Source of the DNA: Atherinomorus stipes
Taxonomy: Eukaryota > Chordata > Actinopteri > Atheriniformes > Atherinidae
DNA: 64,000 nucleotides
Direction: 5' to 3'
Assembly: GCA_023101725.1 (NCBI GenBank)
Contig: JALJCO010012689.1
Location: forward strand, 1-64,000
Shown here piece by piece: positions 1 through 10,576 of this stretch. How positions within the stretch are numbered: position 1 is the stretch's first letter; every line of letters begins with the position of its first letter. A program made the translations under genes and the position numbers. The notes under the pieces are model-generated. The model was not told the DNA's origin and did no database searches. It saw only the letters and a program-made list of their open reading frames with translations.

Positions 1-512
1 GAAACATTCATTTCAAGTTTCTTATGAAGTAAAAAACACTTAAAACTAGTCTGGTAATGCTTCTTTTCAGGGTTGCTTTCTCATTTTAAGAAGAGATCTT
101 AAACACACACAACAGAACTTATAGCAGTTTTCTCAGTGACCCCCCCTATCCACGGCTAAACTACAGCTAAACTTCATTATCCTCATCGTACCTGTACTGT
201 GATTCACTCCAGCCAGTAACAGACAGTCTTATCTTATCTTATCCCTCTCTTTTTCTTTTTCCTCTCTTGCTCCGGTAATGTTTATTGAATCTGATATGGT
301 GCGCGTTCAAAACACCCGCAGTGTTCATATCTGTTTCATATCCGTTTGCTAGTATATGACGCAGTGCACAACCAATAGTTGGCTAGTTTCTGCCTCTGGG
401 CAGTGATGGCCGAAAATGCGCATAATGAATGTTGGTGTGCCATCAAAATGAGTCAGAAAAGCATATTTTAAGGTCTAAAAGTGTGTGTCTTTAAAACAAA
501 GAAACTAACCAG
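1..512. other. Intergenic, nothing recognised
   Basis: No coding exon, RNA gene or repeat family that I can name is visible. The stretch is A+T-rich with short poly-A and poly-C runs, and it ends at the inverted terminus of the THAP-like transposon. Confidence 0.4.
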
Positions 513-1378
513 GAATTGACCTATGGCTGCGCCCGCCACCTCCACTCACTCGGTGACAGGAGCTGTGACATCTCAAGGAGATGACAGCTGTCAACACGGA
601 CAGCAGACACAAGATCAGACAGAGAGATCATGACAAGATAAATTAAAAAACATAAAAACAAACAAACAAAAAAAAATTGTTCACAAGTCTTAAACTGGGA
701 GTAGAAATCAAGCCTGTGAATCTCTGGAATGTGACTAGTGCGCGCTCCCTCAGTTTCTTGCACAAACTACTGCACGGCTGCTGTTGTTGTGCCAAAAAGT
801 GATCATCTGACAAAAACTGATCAAACAGCCACGGAAGCGGAGCAGTCTGGCTGCAGCTTAGAAGCCAATTGCGTGTCGTTATCCACGTTACTACACGACA
901 GCGTCTTATGTACCGTTACCACGTACCAAAACTAGCATGTTTAGCTAGCGTTAGCCAACTTAAACTAACGTTAGAGAAGGTAACTTCATATTTCTTTCAA
1001 GCAAAGTGACAACATGTGCCTCAAATACGATGTTGCCTTACCTTAGAACAGATGTAGACATCCTTGTTCATTTTATCCACGTTCAGTTGATGTTGTGGTC
1101 TGCTGCATAACTTTGGCTTGATGTGACTTGGCAAAAGGCAAAAAATACGCCCTGTCACCCAGCCTCTCAGGATACCTAGTATCGGAGTTGCATGTACCCC
1201 ATGCACACCGTTTGACCATTTTAAACTAAAAAGAACACATAAAAACGAACAAAAACGGACTAACTTCAATGCATTTCAATGGACGTTCAAGCAGAGAATG
1301 TACGAGTGTATGGGAAAGCTGTTCGCACTGTGATTGGCTCCTCGCGTTTGGGGGCGTGGTTTAGCCATAGGTCAATTC
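513..1378 (-). mobile_element. Decayed P-element/THAP-like DNA transposon
   Basis: The two ends are an exact 16-bp inverted repeat (513-528 GAATTGACCTATGGCT; 1363-1378 its reverse complement), and similarity continues inward as a GC-rich GCCACGCCC-like stretch. The interior carries, on the minus strand, the start of a THAP-type zinc-finger exon (about 1220 down to 1040). It begins MVKRCAWGTCNSD and has the pattern RPQHQLN...K..VYICSK before an apparent splice donor (AAG/GTAAGG, about 1036-1045). A frameshift and a small deletion separate the two halves, so it cannot encode a working domain. THAP fingers are DNA-binding domains of P-element transposases. No downstream catalytic exons are present, so this is an internally deleted, non-autonomous copy. 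I did not find a clear 8-bp target duplication. Confidence 0.6.
1034..1222 (-). pseudogene. THAP-domain exon remnant with splice donor
   Basis: Read on the minus strand, the exon opens with ATG and the C-x2-4-C half of a THAP finger (C-A-W-G-T-C followed by NSDTRYPERL). It is shifted by one frame after PFAKSH and then resumes as PKLCSRPQHQLNVDKMNKDVYICSK. The end coincides with an AAGGTAAGG donor. Established knowledge: THAP fingers have a C2CH zinc site and an AVPTIF box further along, and neither is complete here. The middle of the domain (around the WIKAC-type block of related proteins) is missing. It is read as a dead exon of the surrounding transposon, not as a host THAP gene. Confidence 0.5.
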
Positions 1379-1420
1379 AAGAACTGGTTGCACAGATGTG
1401 CGGTTTAACAGTCTGAGACA

Positions 1421-1484
1421 GCGGTTCAGGTGGTAGAGCAGCTTATTCAGTGGCCAGAAAGTTGTTTGGTTCAATTGCCATGTC
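1421..1484 (+). repeat. tRNA-derived SINE head fragment
   Basis: The sequence has an A-box-like TCAGGTGGTAGAGCAG and, about 40 bp downstream, a B-box-like GGTTCAATTGCC, as expected for a tRNA-related SINE promoter. There is no body or tail: the LINE 3' end begins about 20 bp later. It could also be a decayed tRNA pseudogene. Confidence 0.45.
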
Positions 1485-1503
1485 ATTCTCATCAATGTGA
1501 TTA

Positions 1504-2462
1504 AATCAATCAAATCAAACTTTATTTATAAAGCGCTTTTTCTGCCAAAGGCAACCCAAAGTGCTTTTCAAGAAAATAAAAACAAACACATTTTTAAAAT
1601 AAAAACAGGCCTTCACACACCCAAGCACAAAACACAGCACACAAAACTATAAACATTTGCACACACACACACACACACACACCCACCCACCCACACTAAG
1701 ACTAATAAACATCTGGCTTGACCTACTGTGAGGAAGCGATATCTTGGGGATCCGTTCACTCCAGGAGCCAGACACGGTCCTAGAGGGTGCTCCTGCAGGA
1801 GCCAACCAGATCAGGGCAGGCCGGGGTCCACACCACAGTGATAGGGCTGCAGTGCGGGACCCCAGCCACCAGGACAAGGGCAGCCCCCCACCAGCTCCCT
1901 CCAGACCATGTAGGGTTAGGGTCTCCCAGAGTGAAGGATCCCCATGAGGAAACACTGGTGTTAAAATGTTAAAACAGATAAAACAAGTGAGCAGATAAGA
2001 GCAACATAGAAAAATAAATAGGTATTCATAAAATTATGTGCTAAACAAGTCAATAAAATCTAAAATAACTTAAAGATAACATAAAAAATAAATAAATAAT
2101 AAAGTAAAATAAGTAAAATGAAATAAAATCAAAAAGCTAAGTTAAAAAGGTAGGTCTTGAGCCTCTTCTTAAAAATATCAACAGTCTCTGCAGCCTTGAG
2201 GTTCTCTGGCAGGCTGTTCCACAGACGAGGACTGTAGTGGTGGAATGAGGCCTCGCCGTGAGTTTTAGTTCTCACCTGGGGAACAATTAAAAGGCCGGTA
2301 CCAGAGGACCTCAGGCTCCGCGAGGGTTCATAGTTTAAAAGCTGGTCTGATAAATAAGAGGGCCCAAGACCATTAAGACATTTATAAACCACTAAGAGAA
2401 CCTTAAAGTCGATCCTGAAACGCACGGGGAGCCAATGCAGCCATTTTAAAACTGGTGTTATG
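1504..2462 (-). mobile_element. L2/CR1-type LINE, 5'-truncated 3' end
   Basis: The minus strand of 2129-2425 encodes the last ~98 residues of a non-LTR polymerase (RFRIDFKVLLVVYKCLNGLGP, then YLSDQLL...EPSRSLRSS, and LWNSLPENLK...FKKRLKTYLFNLAF at the end). This is the C-terminal block typical of fish L2-type LINEs. The 3' UTR contains a CA repeat (about 1661-1682) and finishes at 1504 with short ATCAA repeats beside the ACTTTATTTATAAAGCGC terminal motif. The same 3' end occurs at 20586-22178. The copy is cut near 2462, so no reverse transcriptase domain is present. Confidence 0.75.
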
Positions 2463-3477
2463 TGTTATCAGGCTGTCATGTTGTAATGTCGCCTATAACA
2501 TCATAACTTGTCATAACTGTGCATCTGTTTACATAACTGTAGTTACGGTAAACTACCGGTTATGATAGAAAATGGCATTTAGCTGATCCGCAGCCATTTA
2601 CTGCAACCAAAACAGTAATTTCACTGGAAGATGCAAGTTTTCTCTGGAGAGTTTCTTTGTGCATGAGTATGAAATGTGCACATTATTTCGTGCATGTTGA
2701 GTGGGAGGAGAGAAAAACGAGAGTAGGAGCGTTTCTCACTGAGAGAAACAGTTAGGGGCGGGGCTTACAGTTCAAAATACACTGTTCACCTCGCTCACGG
2801 TTCGCAACTGTGCAAAATCAGGTATAGCGCCTTTAATGAGCCACTCCGGTGTTTAGCAGACAGCAGGTACAGATTCTCCATCATGTCACAAACACAAGAA
2901 AACGGAATGTCGTCGTCTGAACGTCGCTAGCTGCTAGCAGAATGATGCTAGCTACCTGCTGTATACCTCAGAAGATTGTATGCAGCTTCTGGGACACAGT
3001 ATTACTCTCGCCAATCAATGACCTCATTGATCAGTCTCGCCTATTACCCATTAAACCGACCATCAACCACTCTTACTCAATAGTAAAAGCTATTTATGAG
3101 CCAGTAGACAAATAAAAAGTTAAGGAATGCAGAGATGATTGGCAGATGTTTTTTCAGCCCCATCACTTTCACAGCTGATGTATAATAATATTTATATATT
3201 TAAAGCTTTTAATTAATCATAGCGTATGGGGTAGTGAACCCAATTTTACCGAATATTGCAAAAATTGTTGAAAGAAACATCTTTTATAACATCTTTAATT
3301 ATTACTGTTGGAGAGTGAAATCTTTCAATCCATCGATCAACTCATGATATACAGTACATCATAAGGGTAACTTATCAGGCTTCCATCGACGCATATTAAA
3401 ACCCCAGTTGGCATTATTAAAGAGATCTACTGGGTGTTACAGACCCAAGGAGGAGATTAGAGCAAGGGAGGGGGAGT
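2463..3477. other. Intergenic, nothing recognised
   Basis: No exon or known repeat boundary could be assigned. A segment around 2690-2840 (GGGGCGGGGC, then AGCGCCTTTAATG) has the feel of a dispersed repeat end, but no partner copy occurs in the window. Confidence 0.3.
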
Positions 3478-3600
3478 GCAGTCCTCGAGAGCTCTGCATA
3501 GGCCTGGTTTTGATTAATTCAGAAGTGTTGGAGAAAAGATGCATCTAAAAGTTGCAGGACTGTGTTGTGTGAGGACTGGACTTGGCCACTTCTGGATTAG
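3478..3600. repeat. hAT-type MITE fragment (CCTCAAGG family)
   Basis: The left side (GCAGTCCTCGAGAGCTCTGC) and right side (GCAGGACTGTGTTGTGTGAGGACTGGACTTGG) are imperfect inverted copies. They match the ends of better-preserved copies at 11590-11778, 13487-13699, 46320-46560 and 57893-58070. It is short and non-coding. Confidence 0.5.
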
Positions 3601-4008
3601 AGCAGCAATGCAGATGAAACAGATTTATCTGACTGACGATGAGGTTGGTTTCTGGAGAGCAGGGGTTTGGATTGAGTGGTGAGCGTGCAGACTGGTTTCT
3701 TTGAAGGAACAAAACCACAGATTTAGCAGACAGAAACTGCAGGGCAGGTAGTTTAATGCGCCAGCGGCTTGTGCAGGCTACCACATTAACGTAGCAACAG
3801 TTCAGCGTTGAATGAAGGTTAGCCAGGAGCATATATGAAGTCTGGAGTGATGAGCCTGACCCACCCAGCAAAATTTGGTTGAAAAGACATTGAAGAGACA
3901 TAATGTTTATCTGTTGAAAACGTTAAAACAACATTTTGATTTGGTTAAAAAGTGAAACGTGAAAAGATGTCTTTCAATTAGACGTTGAAAAGACATTTTT
4001 CGACGACA

Positions 4009-4227
4009 GCTTTATGCCCAACTCTGCTACTTTCTAACTTAAGCCAGCTCCTTTTTGTTTCCTTTCTTTCATTATTGGATGATTTGATTATTCCAGGTGT
4101 GCCTGACCTCAGTAACCATGAGGACAATGGCCAGACACACCTGGATTAATCAGTTTGTCTAGTAATGAAAGACGGGAGGCAAAGGAGCTGGCTTAAGTTC
4201 AAGAAGTAGTGGAGTTGTGCATAAAGC
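4009..4227. mobile_element. Fold-back MITE, copy 1
   Basis: Nearly the whole element is a hairpin. The left arm begins GCTTTATGC and includes the CTTAAGCCAGCTCC block. The right arm mirrors it (GGAGCTGGCTTAAG) and ends GCATAAAGC. The loop lies around 4100-4130. The same family occurs at 12071-12274. It interrupts another dispersed repeat rich in ACGTTGAAAAGAC motifs (about 3915-4300). It has no coding capacity. Confidence 0.7.
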
Positions 4228-4476
4228 CCATTTTGGGCTAAATTTGGACCAAATCAGACGGTCCAAACTCAGCCCCATTTTCAACGTCTATTTTTAGGCT
4301 TAAATATGGCTATGACAGACCGACCAGATTTAATCCTCCCAAAAAATAAACATTGAAGTGGCGTCTTGTGTTTGGTGGGGATGCACTTTGGCTGTGCCAA
4401 CTAATTACTGGACACCTCCTTGGGGATCCATGACACTCGGAGCTTTTATGTAGTTGTATTGATTTAAATACACATA

Positions 4477-6103
4477 CAGTGGTGTGAAAAAGTTTTTGCC
4501 CCCTTCCTAATTTCTTACTTTTTTGCATATTAATCACACTTAAATGCTTCGGATCATCAAACAAATTTAAATGTGAGACAAAGATAACACAAGTAAACAG
4601 AAAATGCAGTTTTTAAATGAAGATTTTTATTTTTAAGGGGGGAAAAAAATCCAAACTTAAACGGCCCTGTGTGAAAAAGTAATTGCCCCCTAAACCTCAT
4701 AACTGGTTGTTCCACCCTTAGCAGCAACAACTGTAATCAAGCATTTGTGATAACTGGCAGTGAGTCTTCTACAGCGCTGTGGAGGAATTTTGTTCCACTC
4801 ATCTTTGCAGAATTGTTGTAATTCAGCCACATTGGAGGGTTTTCCAGCATGAACCGCCTTTTTAAGGTCATGCCACAGCATCTCAATGGAATTCGGGTCA
4901 GGACTTTGACTAGACCACTCCAAAGTCTTTATTTTGTTGTTCTTAAGCCATTCAGAGGTGGACTTGCTGGTGTGTTTTGGATCATTGTCCTGCTGCAGAA
5001 CCCAAGGCCCCTTCAGCTTGATGTCACCAACAGATGGCCGGACATTCTCCTTCAGGATTTTTTGGTAGACAGCATAATTCATGGTTCCATTTACCACAGC
5101 AAGTCTTCCAGGTCCTGAAGCTGCAAAACAGCCCCAGACCATCAACCTAAAACCACCTTATTTTACTTTTGATATGATGTTCCTTTTCTGAAATGCCGTG
5201 TTACTTTTACGGCAGATGTAATGGCACCAACACCTTCCAAAAGGTCCACTTTCTTCAGTCCACAGAGTATTTTCACAGAAGTCTTGGGGATCATCAAAAT
5301 ACTTTCTGGCATCCTGAGACGAGCTTTTATGTTCTTTTTGCTCAGCAGTAGTTTTGGTCTTGGAACTCTGCCATGCAGGCCATTTTTGCCCAGTCTCTTT
5401 CTTATGGTGGAGTCATGAACACTGACCTTAATTGAGGCAAGTGAGGCCTGCAGTTCTTGGATGTTGTTCTGGGGTCTTTTGTGACCTCTTGGATGAGTTG
5501 TCGCTGTGCTCTTGGGGTAATTTTGGTCAGCCGGCCACTCCTGGGAAGGTTCACCACTGTTCCATGGCTTCACCATTTGTGGATAATGGCTCTCACTGTG
5601 GTTCGCTGGAGTCCCAAAGCTTCAGAAATGTCTTTGAAACCTTTTTCCAGACTTATAGATCTTAATTACTTTGTTTCTCATTTTTTTGTGAATTTTCTTT
5701 GGATCGCAACATGATGTCTAACTTTTAAGGATCTTTTTGGTCGACTATACTTCATCAGGCAGGTCCTATTTAAGTGATTTCTTGATTGAGAACAGGTGTG
5801 GCAGGCATCCAACCTTGGTGTGGCTAGAGAAATTGAAATCAGCTTTCCAAAGATTTGATAAGCCACAGTTAATTTATGTTTTAACAAGGGGGGGCAATCA
5901 GTTTTTCACACAGGACTATGGAGGTTTGGATTTCTTTCCCCCCTCACTAATAAAAATCCTCATTCAAAAACTGCATTTTCTGTTTACTTGTGTTATCTTT
6001 GACTCACATTAAAATTTGTTTGATGATCTGAAACATTTAAGTGTGACTAATATGCAAAAAAGTAAGAAATTAGGAAGGGGGCAAAAACTTTTTCACACCA
6101 CTG
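4477..6103 (-). mobile_element. Tc1-like transposon, full-length but inactive (copy 1)
   Basis: It begins CAGTGGTGTGAAAAAG and ends with the inverse, CTTTTTCACACCACTG. Each end is directly flanked by TA, the Tc1/mariner target duplication. The 1,627-bp length is normal for autonomous Tc1 elements. Long subterminal inverted repeats reach about 200 bp inward. The transposase is on the minus strand and broken. Only 384 bp separate it from copy 2, which is in the opposite orientation. Confidence 0.92.
4690..5712 (-). pseudogene. Tc1-like transposase pseudogene (DD34E family)
   Basis: The family cuts and pastes the element using an N-terminal paired-like DNA-binding domain and a C-terminal DDE catalytic domain. 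Likely start: the ATG at complement 5712-5710. The DNA-binding half is readable around complement 5576-5400 (SVHDSTIRKRLGKNGLHGR) and the catalytic half at complement 5145-4690 (VMVWGCFAASGPGRLAVVNG). The second catalytic Asp (QQDNDPKHTS) and the Glu (NSIEMLWHDLKK) are present with family spacing. The first motif, normally W-S/T-D-E, reads W-T-E-E and is followed by a two-codon deletion. Several frameshifts and early stops split the frame. Confidence 0.88.
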
Positions 6104-6175
6104 TATATACACACACACACACACACACACACCCCCCCACACACACACACACACACACGTATATAGATATACATA
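6104..6175. repeat. CA/TA microsatellite
   Basis: Interrupted (CA)n with a C-rich break at about 6132-6138, passing into alternating ATATAT at its right edge. It begins directly at the TA flank of the left Tc1 copy, suggesting expansion from the target site or element end. Confidence 0.85.
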
Positions 6176-6247
6176 TATATCTATGGTTCAAAACTTTGCT
6201 TCATTGTACTTAGGTGGAGCACCTGAGAAACCGATAATAGTACAATA

Positions 6248-6437
6248 CATGGTAAATGGACTGTCTTGTATCACTCAAGCGCTTTACACAACATGTCCTA
6301 TCCCAGTCACACACATTCATAGAACGGCAATGGGGTAGTGTCTTGCAAGGCACTGGATGTAGTCTGGGGAACCCTGGAGTTGATACGACCCTTCGGTTGA
6401 AAGACGACAGTTCCTCCACCTGAGCTACAGCTGCCCA
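6248..6437 (-). repeat. tRNA-derived SINE
   Basis: On the minus strand the head reads GGGCAGCTGTAGCTCAGGTGG (A-box region) and then a degenerate B box. It is followed by a body with GCCTTGCAAGACACT and a tail with GTAAAGCGCTTGAGTG and GTCCATTTACCATG. That tail order is typical of fish SINEs that share a LINE 3' end. It sits between the two Tc1 copies. Confidence 0.7.
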
Positions 6438-6487
6438 TCTGCCTTACCCTCTACACTTCCACTATTTCAGTTTTTGTTAAACATATA

Positions 6488-8110
6488 CAGCTGTGTAAAA
6501 AGTTTTTGCCCTCTTCCTAATTTCATACTTTTTTGCATTTTTGTCATACTTGTTTCAGATCAAACAAATTTTAATGTGAGTCAAAGATAACACAAGTAAA
6601 CAGAAAATGCAGTTTTTGAATGAGGATTTTTATTAGTGAGGGGGGAAAGAAATCCAAACCTCCATAGTCCTGTGTGAAAAAGTGATTGCCCCCCCCCCCC
6701 TTGTTAAAACATGAATTAACTAGTTTATCACATCTTTGGAAAGCAGAGTTTAATTTTGCTAGCCACACCAAGGCTGGATTACTGTCACAACTGTTCTCAA
6801 TCAAGAAATCACTTCAATAAGACCTACCTGACGAAGTTTAGTAGACCAAAAAAAATCCTCAAAAGCTACACATCATGTTGCAATCCAAAACAAATTTAGT
6901 TAAAAAATGAGATAAAGTAATTGAGATCTATCAGTCTAGAAAAGGTTCCAAAGCCATTTCTAAAGCTTTGGGACTCCAGTGAACCACACTGAGAGCCATA
7001 ATCCACAAATGGTGAAAACATGGAACAGTGGTGAACCCTCCCAGGAGTGGCCGGCCGACCAAAATTACCCCAAGAGCACAGCGATGACTCATCCAAAAGG
7101 TCACAAAAGACCCCAGAACAACATCCAAAGAACTGCAGGCCTCAATTGCCTCAATTAAGGTCAGTGTTCATGACTCCACCATCAGAAAGAGACTGGGGGG
7201 CAAAAATGGCCTGCATGGCAGAGTTCCAAGACCAAAACCACTGCTAAGCAAAAAGAACATAAAGGCTCGTCTCAGTTTAGCCAGAAAGCATCTTGTTGAT
7301 CCCCAAGACTTTTGGGAAAATACTCTGTGGACTGAAGAGACAAAAGTTGAACTTTTTGGAAGGTGTAGGTCCCATTACATCTGGCGTAAAAGTAACACAG
7401 CATTTCAGAAAAGGAACATCATACCAACAGTAAAATATGGTGGTTTTAGGTTGATGGTCTGGGGCTGTTTTGCTGCTTCAGGACCTGGAAGACTTGCTGT
7501 GGTAAATGGAACCATGAATTCTGCTGTTTACCAAAAAATCCTGAAGAACGTCCGGCCATCTGTTGGTGACCTCAAGCTGAAGCGCACTTGGGTTCTGCAG
7601 CAGAACAATGATCCAAAACACACAAGCAAGTCCACTTCTGAATGGCTTAAGAATAACAAAATGAAAACTTTGGAGTGGTCTAGTCAAAGTCCTGACCTGA
7701 ATCCCATAGAGATGCTGTGGCATGACCTTAAAAAGGTGGTTCATGCTGGAAAACCCTCCAATGTGGCTGAATTACAACAATTCTGCAAAGATGAGTGGAA
7801 CAAAATTCCTCCACAGCGCTGTAGAAGACTCACTGCCAGTTATCACAAACGCTTGATTGCAGTTGTTGCTGCTAAGGGTGGAACAACCAGTTATTAGGTT
7901 TAGGGGGCTATCACTTTTTCATGCAGGGCCATTTAAGTTTTGATCCCCCCCCCTTAAAAATAAAAATCTTCATTTAAAACTGCATTTTCTGTTGACTTGT
8001 GTTATCTTTGTCTCACATTTAAATTTGTTTGATGATCTGAAACATTTAAGTGTGACAAACAAGCAAAAAAGTAAGAAATTAGGAAGGGGGCAAAAACTTT
8101 TTCACAGCTG
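6488..8110 (+). mobile_element. Tc1-like transposon, full-length but inactive (copy 2)
   Basis: It starts CAGCTGTGTAAAAAG, ends CTTTTTCACAGCTG and is flanked by TA on both sides. At 1,623 bp it is the same family as 4477-6103 with close similarity throughout, but transcribed in the opposite direction, so the pair points away from each other. A C10 run occurs near 6689-6699. The transposase is defective. Confidence 0.92.
6875..7897 (+). pseudogene. Tc1-like transposase pseudogene (DD34E family)
   Basis: ATG at 6875; the stop at 7895-7897 follows GGTTSY, the usual Tc1 C-terminus. Residues from LMVWGCFAASG (about 7451) to the end are in one open frame. Upstream the reading frame is shifted several times (for example around 6950-7050 and 7140-7200). 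All three catalytic positions can be located. The first reads W-T-E-E where the family has W-S/T-D-E, the second reads QQNNDPKH (Asp to Asn), and the Glu in NPIEMLWHDLKK is intact. Two of three catalytic residues are therefore substituted, so it cannot be active even apart from the frameshifts. Confidence 0.88.
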
Positions 8111-8148
8111 TAACTGTGAAAATTCATTGTGGGGTATAGTGAATTATT

Positions 8149-8275
8149 CATTACTCATTCATTTTCTACAATGCTTCATCCAATTCAGGGTTGAGGGAAG
8201 CTGGAGCCTATCCCAGCGATTAGCAGGTGAGAGGCAGGGTTACACTCTGGACAGATCGTCAGCCCATTGCAGAAA
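8149..8275 (+). repeat. Dispersed fish repeat fragment
   Basis: It contains the order CATTCATTTTCTAC, GGAGCCTATCCCAGC, GAGAGGCAGGGT and CTGGACAG, a block repeated in many teleost genomes. A second, more diverged copy lies at 16918-17120. Its superfamily is not clear from sequence. Confidence 0.55.
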
Positions 8276-9476
8276 TTACTTATCCTTGCTGTAATTTTGT
8301 GTTTTGTGTTTTGCTTAAAAAGACTTACAGAAAGGATCAGATTTAAAAAACGGATAGGATAAAAAGCTGTGGCTTGAGATGGGGAGTGGTAGTTCATCAA
8401 ATGCAGTTTCCACATTGATCTCAAGTTAGTCCAAATGTCAGATTATCTCTGGAGAAAGATGCTGAGCCCTCCCCAATGTGCTCATTGCATTGAGTGTGAT
8501 AGAAAAATACTTTCCAAGTAGAAAATAAGATTGTTTTATGTACAAGTGAGGACAATTGAAAGTCACTTTTACCTGAACTAAAAAAAGTGTTCGGAGAACA
8601 ACTGGATTTCCCATGTGTTCCTGAACTAAACAAATAAACTCTGGCACACATGCTGTTGTTCCAAGTAAAACACATTTCTATGATTCTGTTATCAGCATCT
8701 TTTCATTCAGATCAGATTGCTGTGACCATCCCTGAATGGTGAGAGTTACTGAATGCTTACAAAGACAATTTTGTAATTTTATGTCTGCACGGAGCAAAAT
8801 ACTGTTTTTATTATGACTTAGTTCTTCTTTTCTGTCTCTAACACCTTTTTTTTTCTGCATGCTGAAGCAGGAGGAGAAGAGCAGTGGAAGTGTCACTGGT
8901 AGTTTTATGGTGTCCTGCAAGCTCTGCGTGATTCACGACATTTTTGTGCTACAGCATATGCAGTGACAGTAGCAGCTACATTTATCTGCCCATACTTGAG
9001 GAGAGTAATGAGCCTATATCTCAAACTCCATTTGTGTACTCAAATTTGTAAATGTGGAAAAGAATCTGCAAATACAGACTTTTTTTTCTTCAGAAAAACA
9101 TAGAAATCAGCCACTTAAGCTGCATATGCTTGCATTCAAGGGAGAAAGCCCTGGAGCCACAGGAACAGGTTGAAGGGAGCAAAAGGAGGAAGTACAATGA
9201 CATTAGTTTAGAGTGACATCCTGACCTCTTTTCTACGAATAACTCTTACAGCTACATGCTTCGGGGATGAAAAACTTGGAATTTGTGGAAGATGTTTTGA
9301 GTTCAAATAAAAGGTGGCCCTCATTCCAACAGCCTGATCAGTGATTAAAAACAACACAGATTGTCACAGAAAGCAGGATTTTTAAAGCAAAATTTTTTTT
9401 AAAAAATCTTTAATTCAATCTTTTGTGGACTATAATTGCTATACTATATTGCTTCAAAGAAAATTTCACATGCATC
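8276..9476. other. Intergenic, nothing recognised
   Basis: No repeat end, exon or RNA gene is recognised. Open frames on both strands are short and have no family motifs. Confidence 0.35.
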
Positions 9477-9948
9477 CAGAGGTTGCGCTAGACTTTTCGT
9501 TGTCCGTCATTTTGATTGGCAGGGTCATAAAAATCCAGTCATAATCTATTTCTTACCCGTCACTTTAATTAAAATATATACATATAATAATGACATATTC
9601 GGTAGCATTTTTCCATTAAATGCTTGGTTGCTCAGTTGGTGCCGGAGACTGATTACTTTTTTGTCCCTCATCTTCCACTGCATCAGTCTTCCTTTTTTCA
9701 CCTCTTTTGTCAACACTATCTTCATTATTGGGCTTTTTGAAGAAGCTTCGGACACTCAGCTGCCATGACATTTTTCCGAGTGAACCCAACAGGCCATGCA
9801 TCAAGAGAGACAATATGCTAACTCGCCATCTAGTGGTCAGGAGTGTAAATTGCAATCTGTCAAAATGACTGACGGCCTTCAGATTTTTCTGTCACCGTTT
9901 AAAAATAAACGGTCAATGACGGAAAATATTCGGTTAACGCGACCCCTG
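9477..9948 (-). mobile_element. Non-autonomous hAT element with perfect 8-bp TSD
   Basis: The left end is CAGAGGTTGCGCTAGACTTT and the right end, read inversely, is CAGGGGTCGCGTTAACC. The eight bases just outside each end are identical, CATGCATC (9469-9476 and 9949-9956), which is the hAT hallmark. At 472 bp it keeps only the first part of a transposase on the minus strand (about 9773-9616: SVRSFFKK followed by an acidic-basic segment). An exact duplication implies a comparatively recent insertion. Confidence 0.9.
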
Positions 9949-10063
9949 CATGCATCTGAACGGTTGGTTGTGTATCAGTATTCCTTGTGGTTTTCTGGTT
10001 TGGGCTCTCAAATGAAACAGATAAAAATCCATGCATTATGGAAGTGCATCACGAATAATACAA

Positions 10064-10340
10064 ACAGTAAAGGAGAAGTTTCTTTTTTTTTCCAACCTGG
10101 ACCTTATTTCTAGGAGTATGTATGTGCATTTACTCACTGGTAAAGTTTCTGCATCACTTTGAGTCCTTCGGATGATGTTTTGTTGAGTCGCCCTTCGCTG
10201 TTCCTCCAGTAAAATGGGAGATACGGGGCAGCCACTATATAAGACATTATCTACAGCAACACTCCTTGATTTTTGCCAATACTTTAAGTCCACGTTTGTT
10301 TTGGTAATTGTGTCATTATGAGACTTGCTGAGCCCTGTTA
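10064..10340 (+). repeat. H-family arm fragment
   Basis: Similar to the arms of the TTAA-flanked element at 51420-53208: CAACCTGGACCTTATTTCTA, TTTACTCACTGGTAAA, TCACTTTGAGTCCTT and CTATATAAGRCATTATCT appear in the same order. Only one arm is present. Confidence 0.65.
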
Positions 10341-10576
10341 CAATATTAAGGATGAGAAATTCAATGGTACACAGATGCCTGATAAAACATGCTGAAGTTG
10401 GGACAAAGGTGAAGACTCTGATCTCTATAGAAGAAGCATACATGACCTTCACTTCTAACTGCTGGTAAGGTACTACTGAGTCACTGATGAGCCTCATAAG
10501 ACGACTGTAACACACAGCAGGTTGTGATAAATGTAAAGACAATGACTAGACCACATACAGCACAATATATTGATGA

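Noticed and set aside
1421..1484. Functional tRNA gene
   Set aside because: Only box A and box B resemblance; no acceptor-stem pairing or terminator could be matched, so a SINE head is more likely.
1661..1682. Tandem array as a CRISPR-like structure
   Set aside because: It is a plain CA microsatellite within a LINE tail; there are no spaced direct repeats anywhere in the window.
1744..1972. Plus-strand frames over the LINE 3' UTR
   Set aside because: They lie antisense to a LINE and recur with indels in the copy at 20.8 kb without frame conservation.
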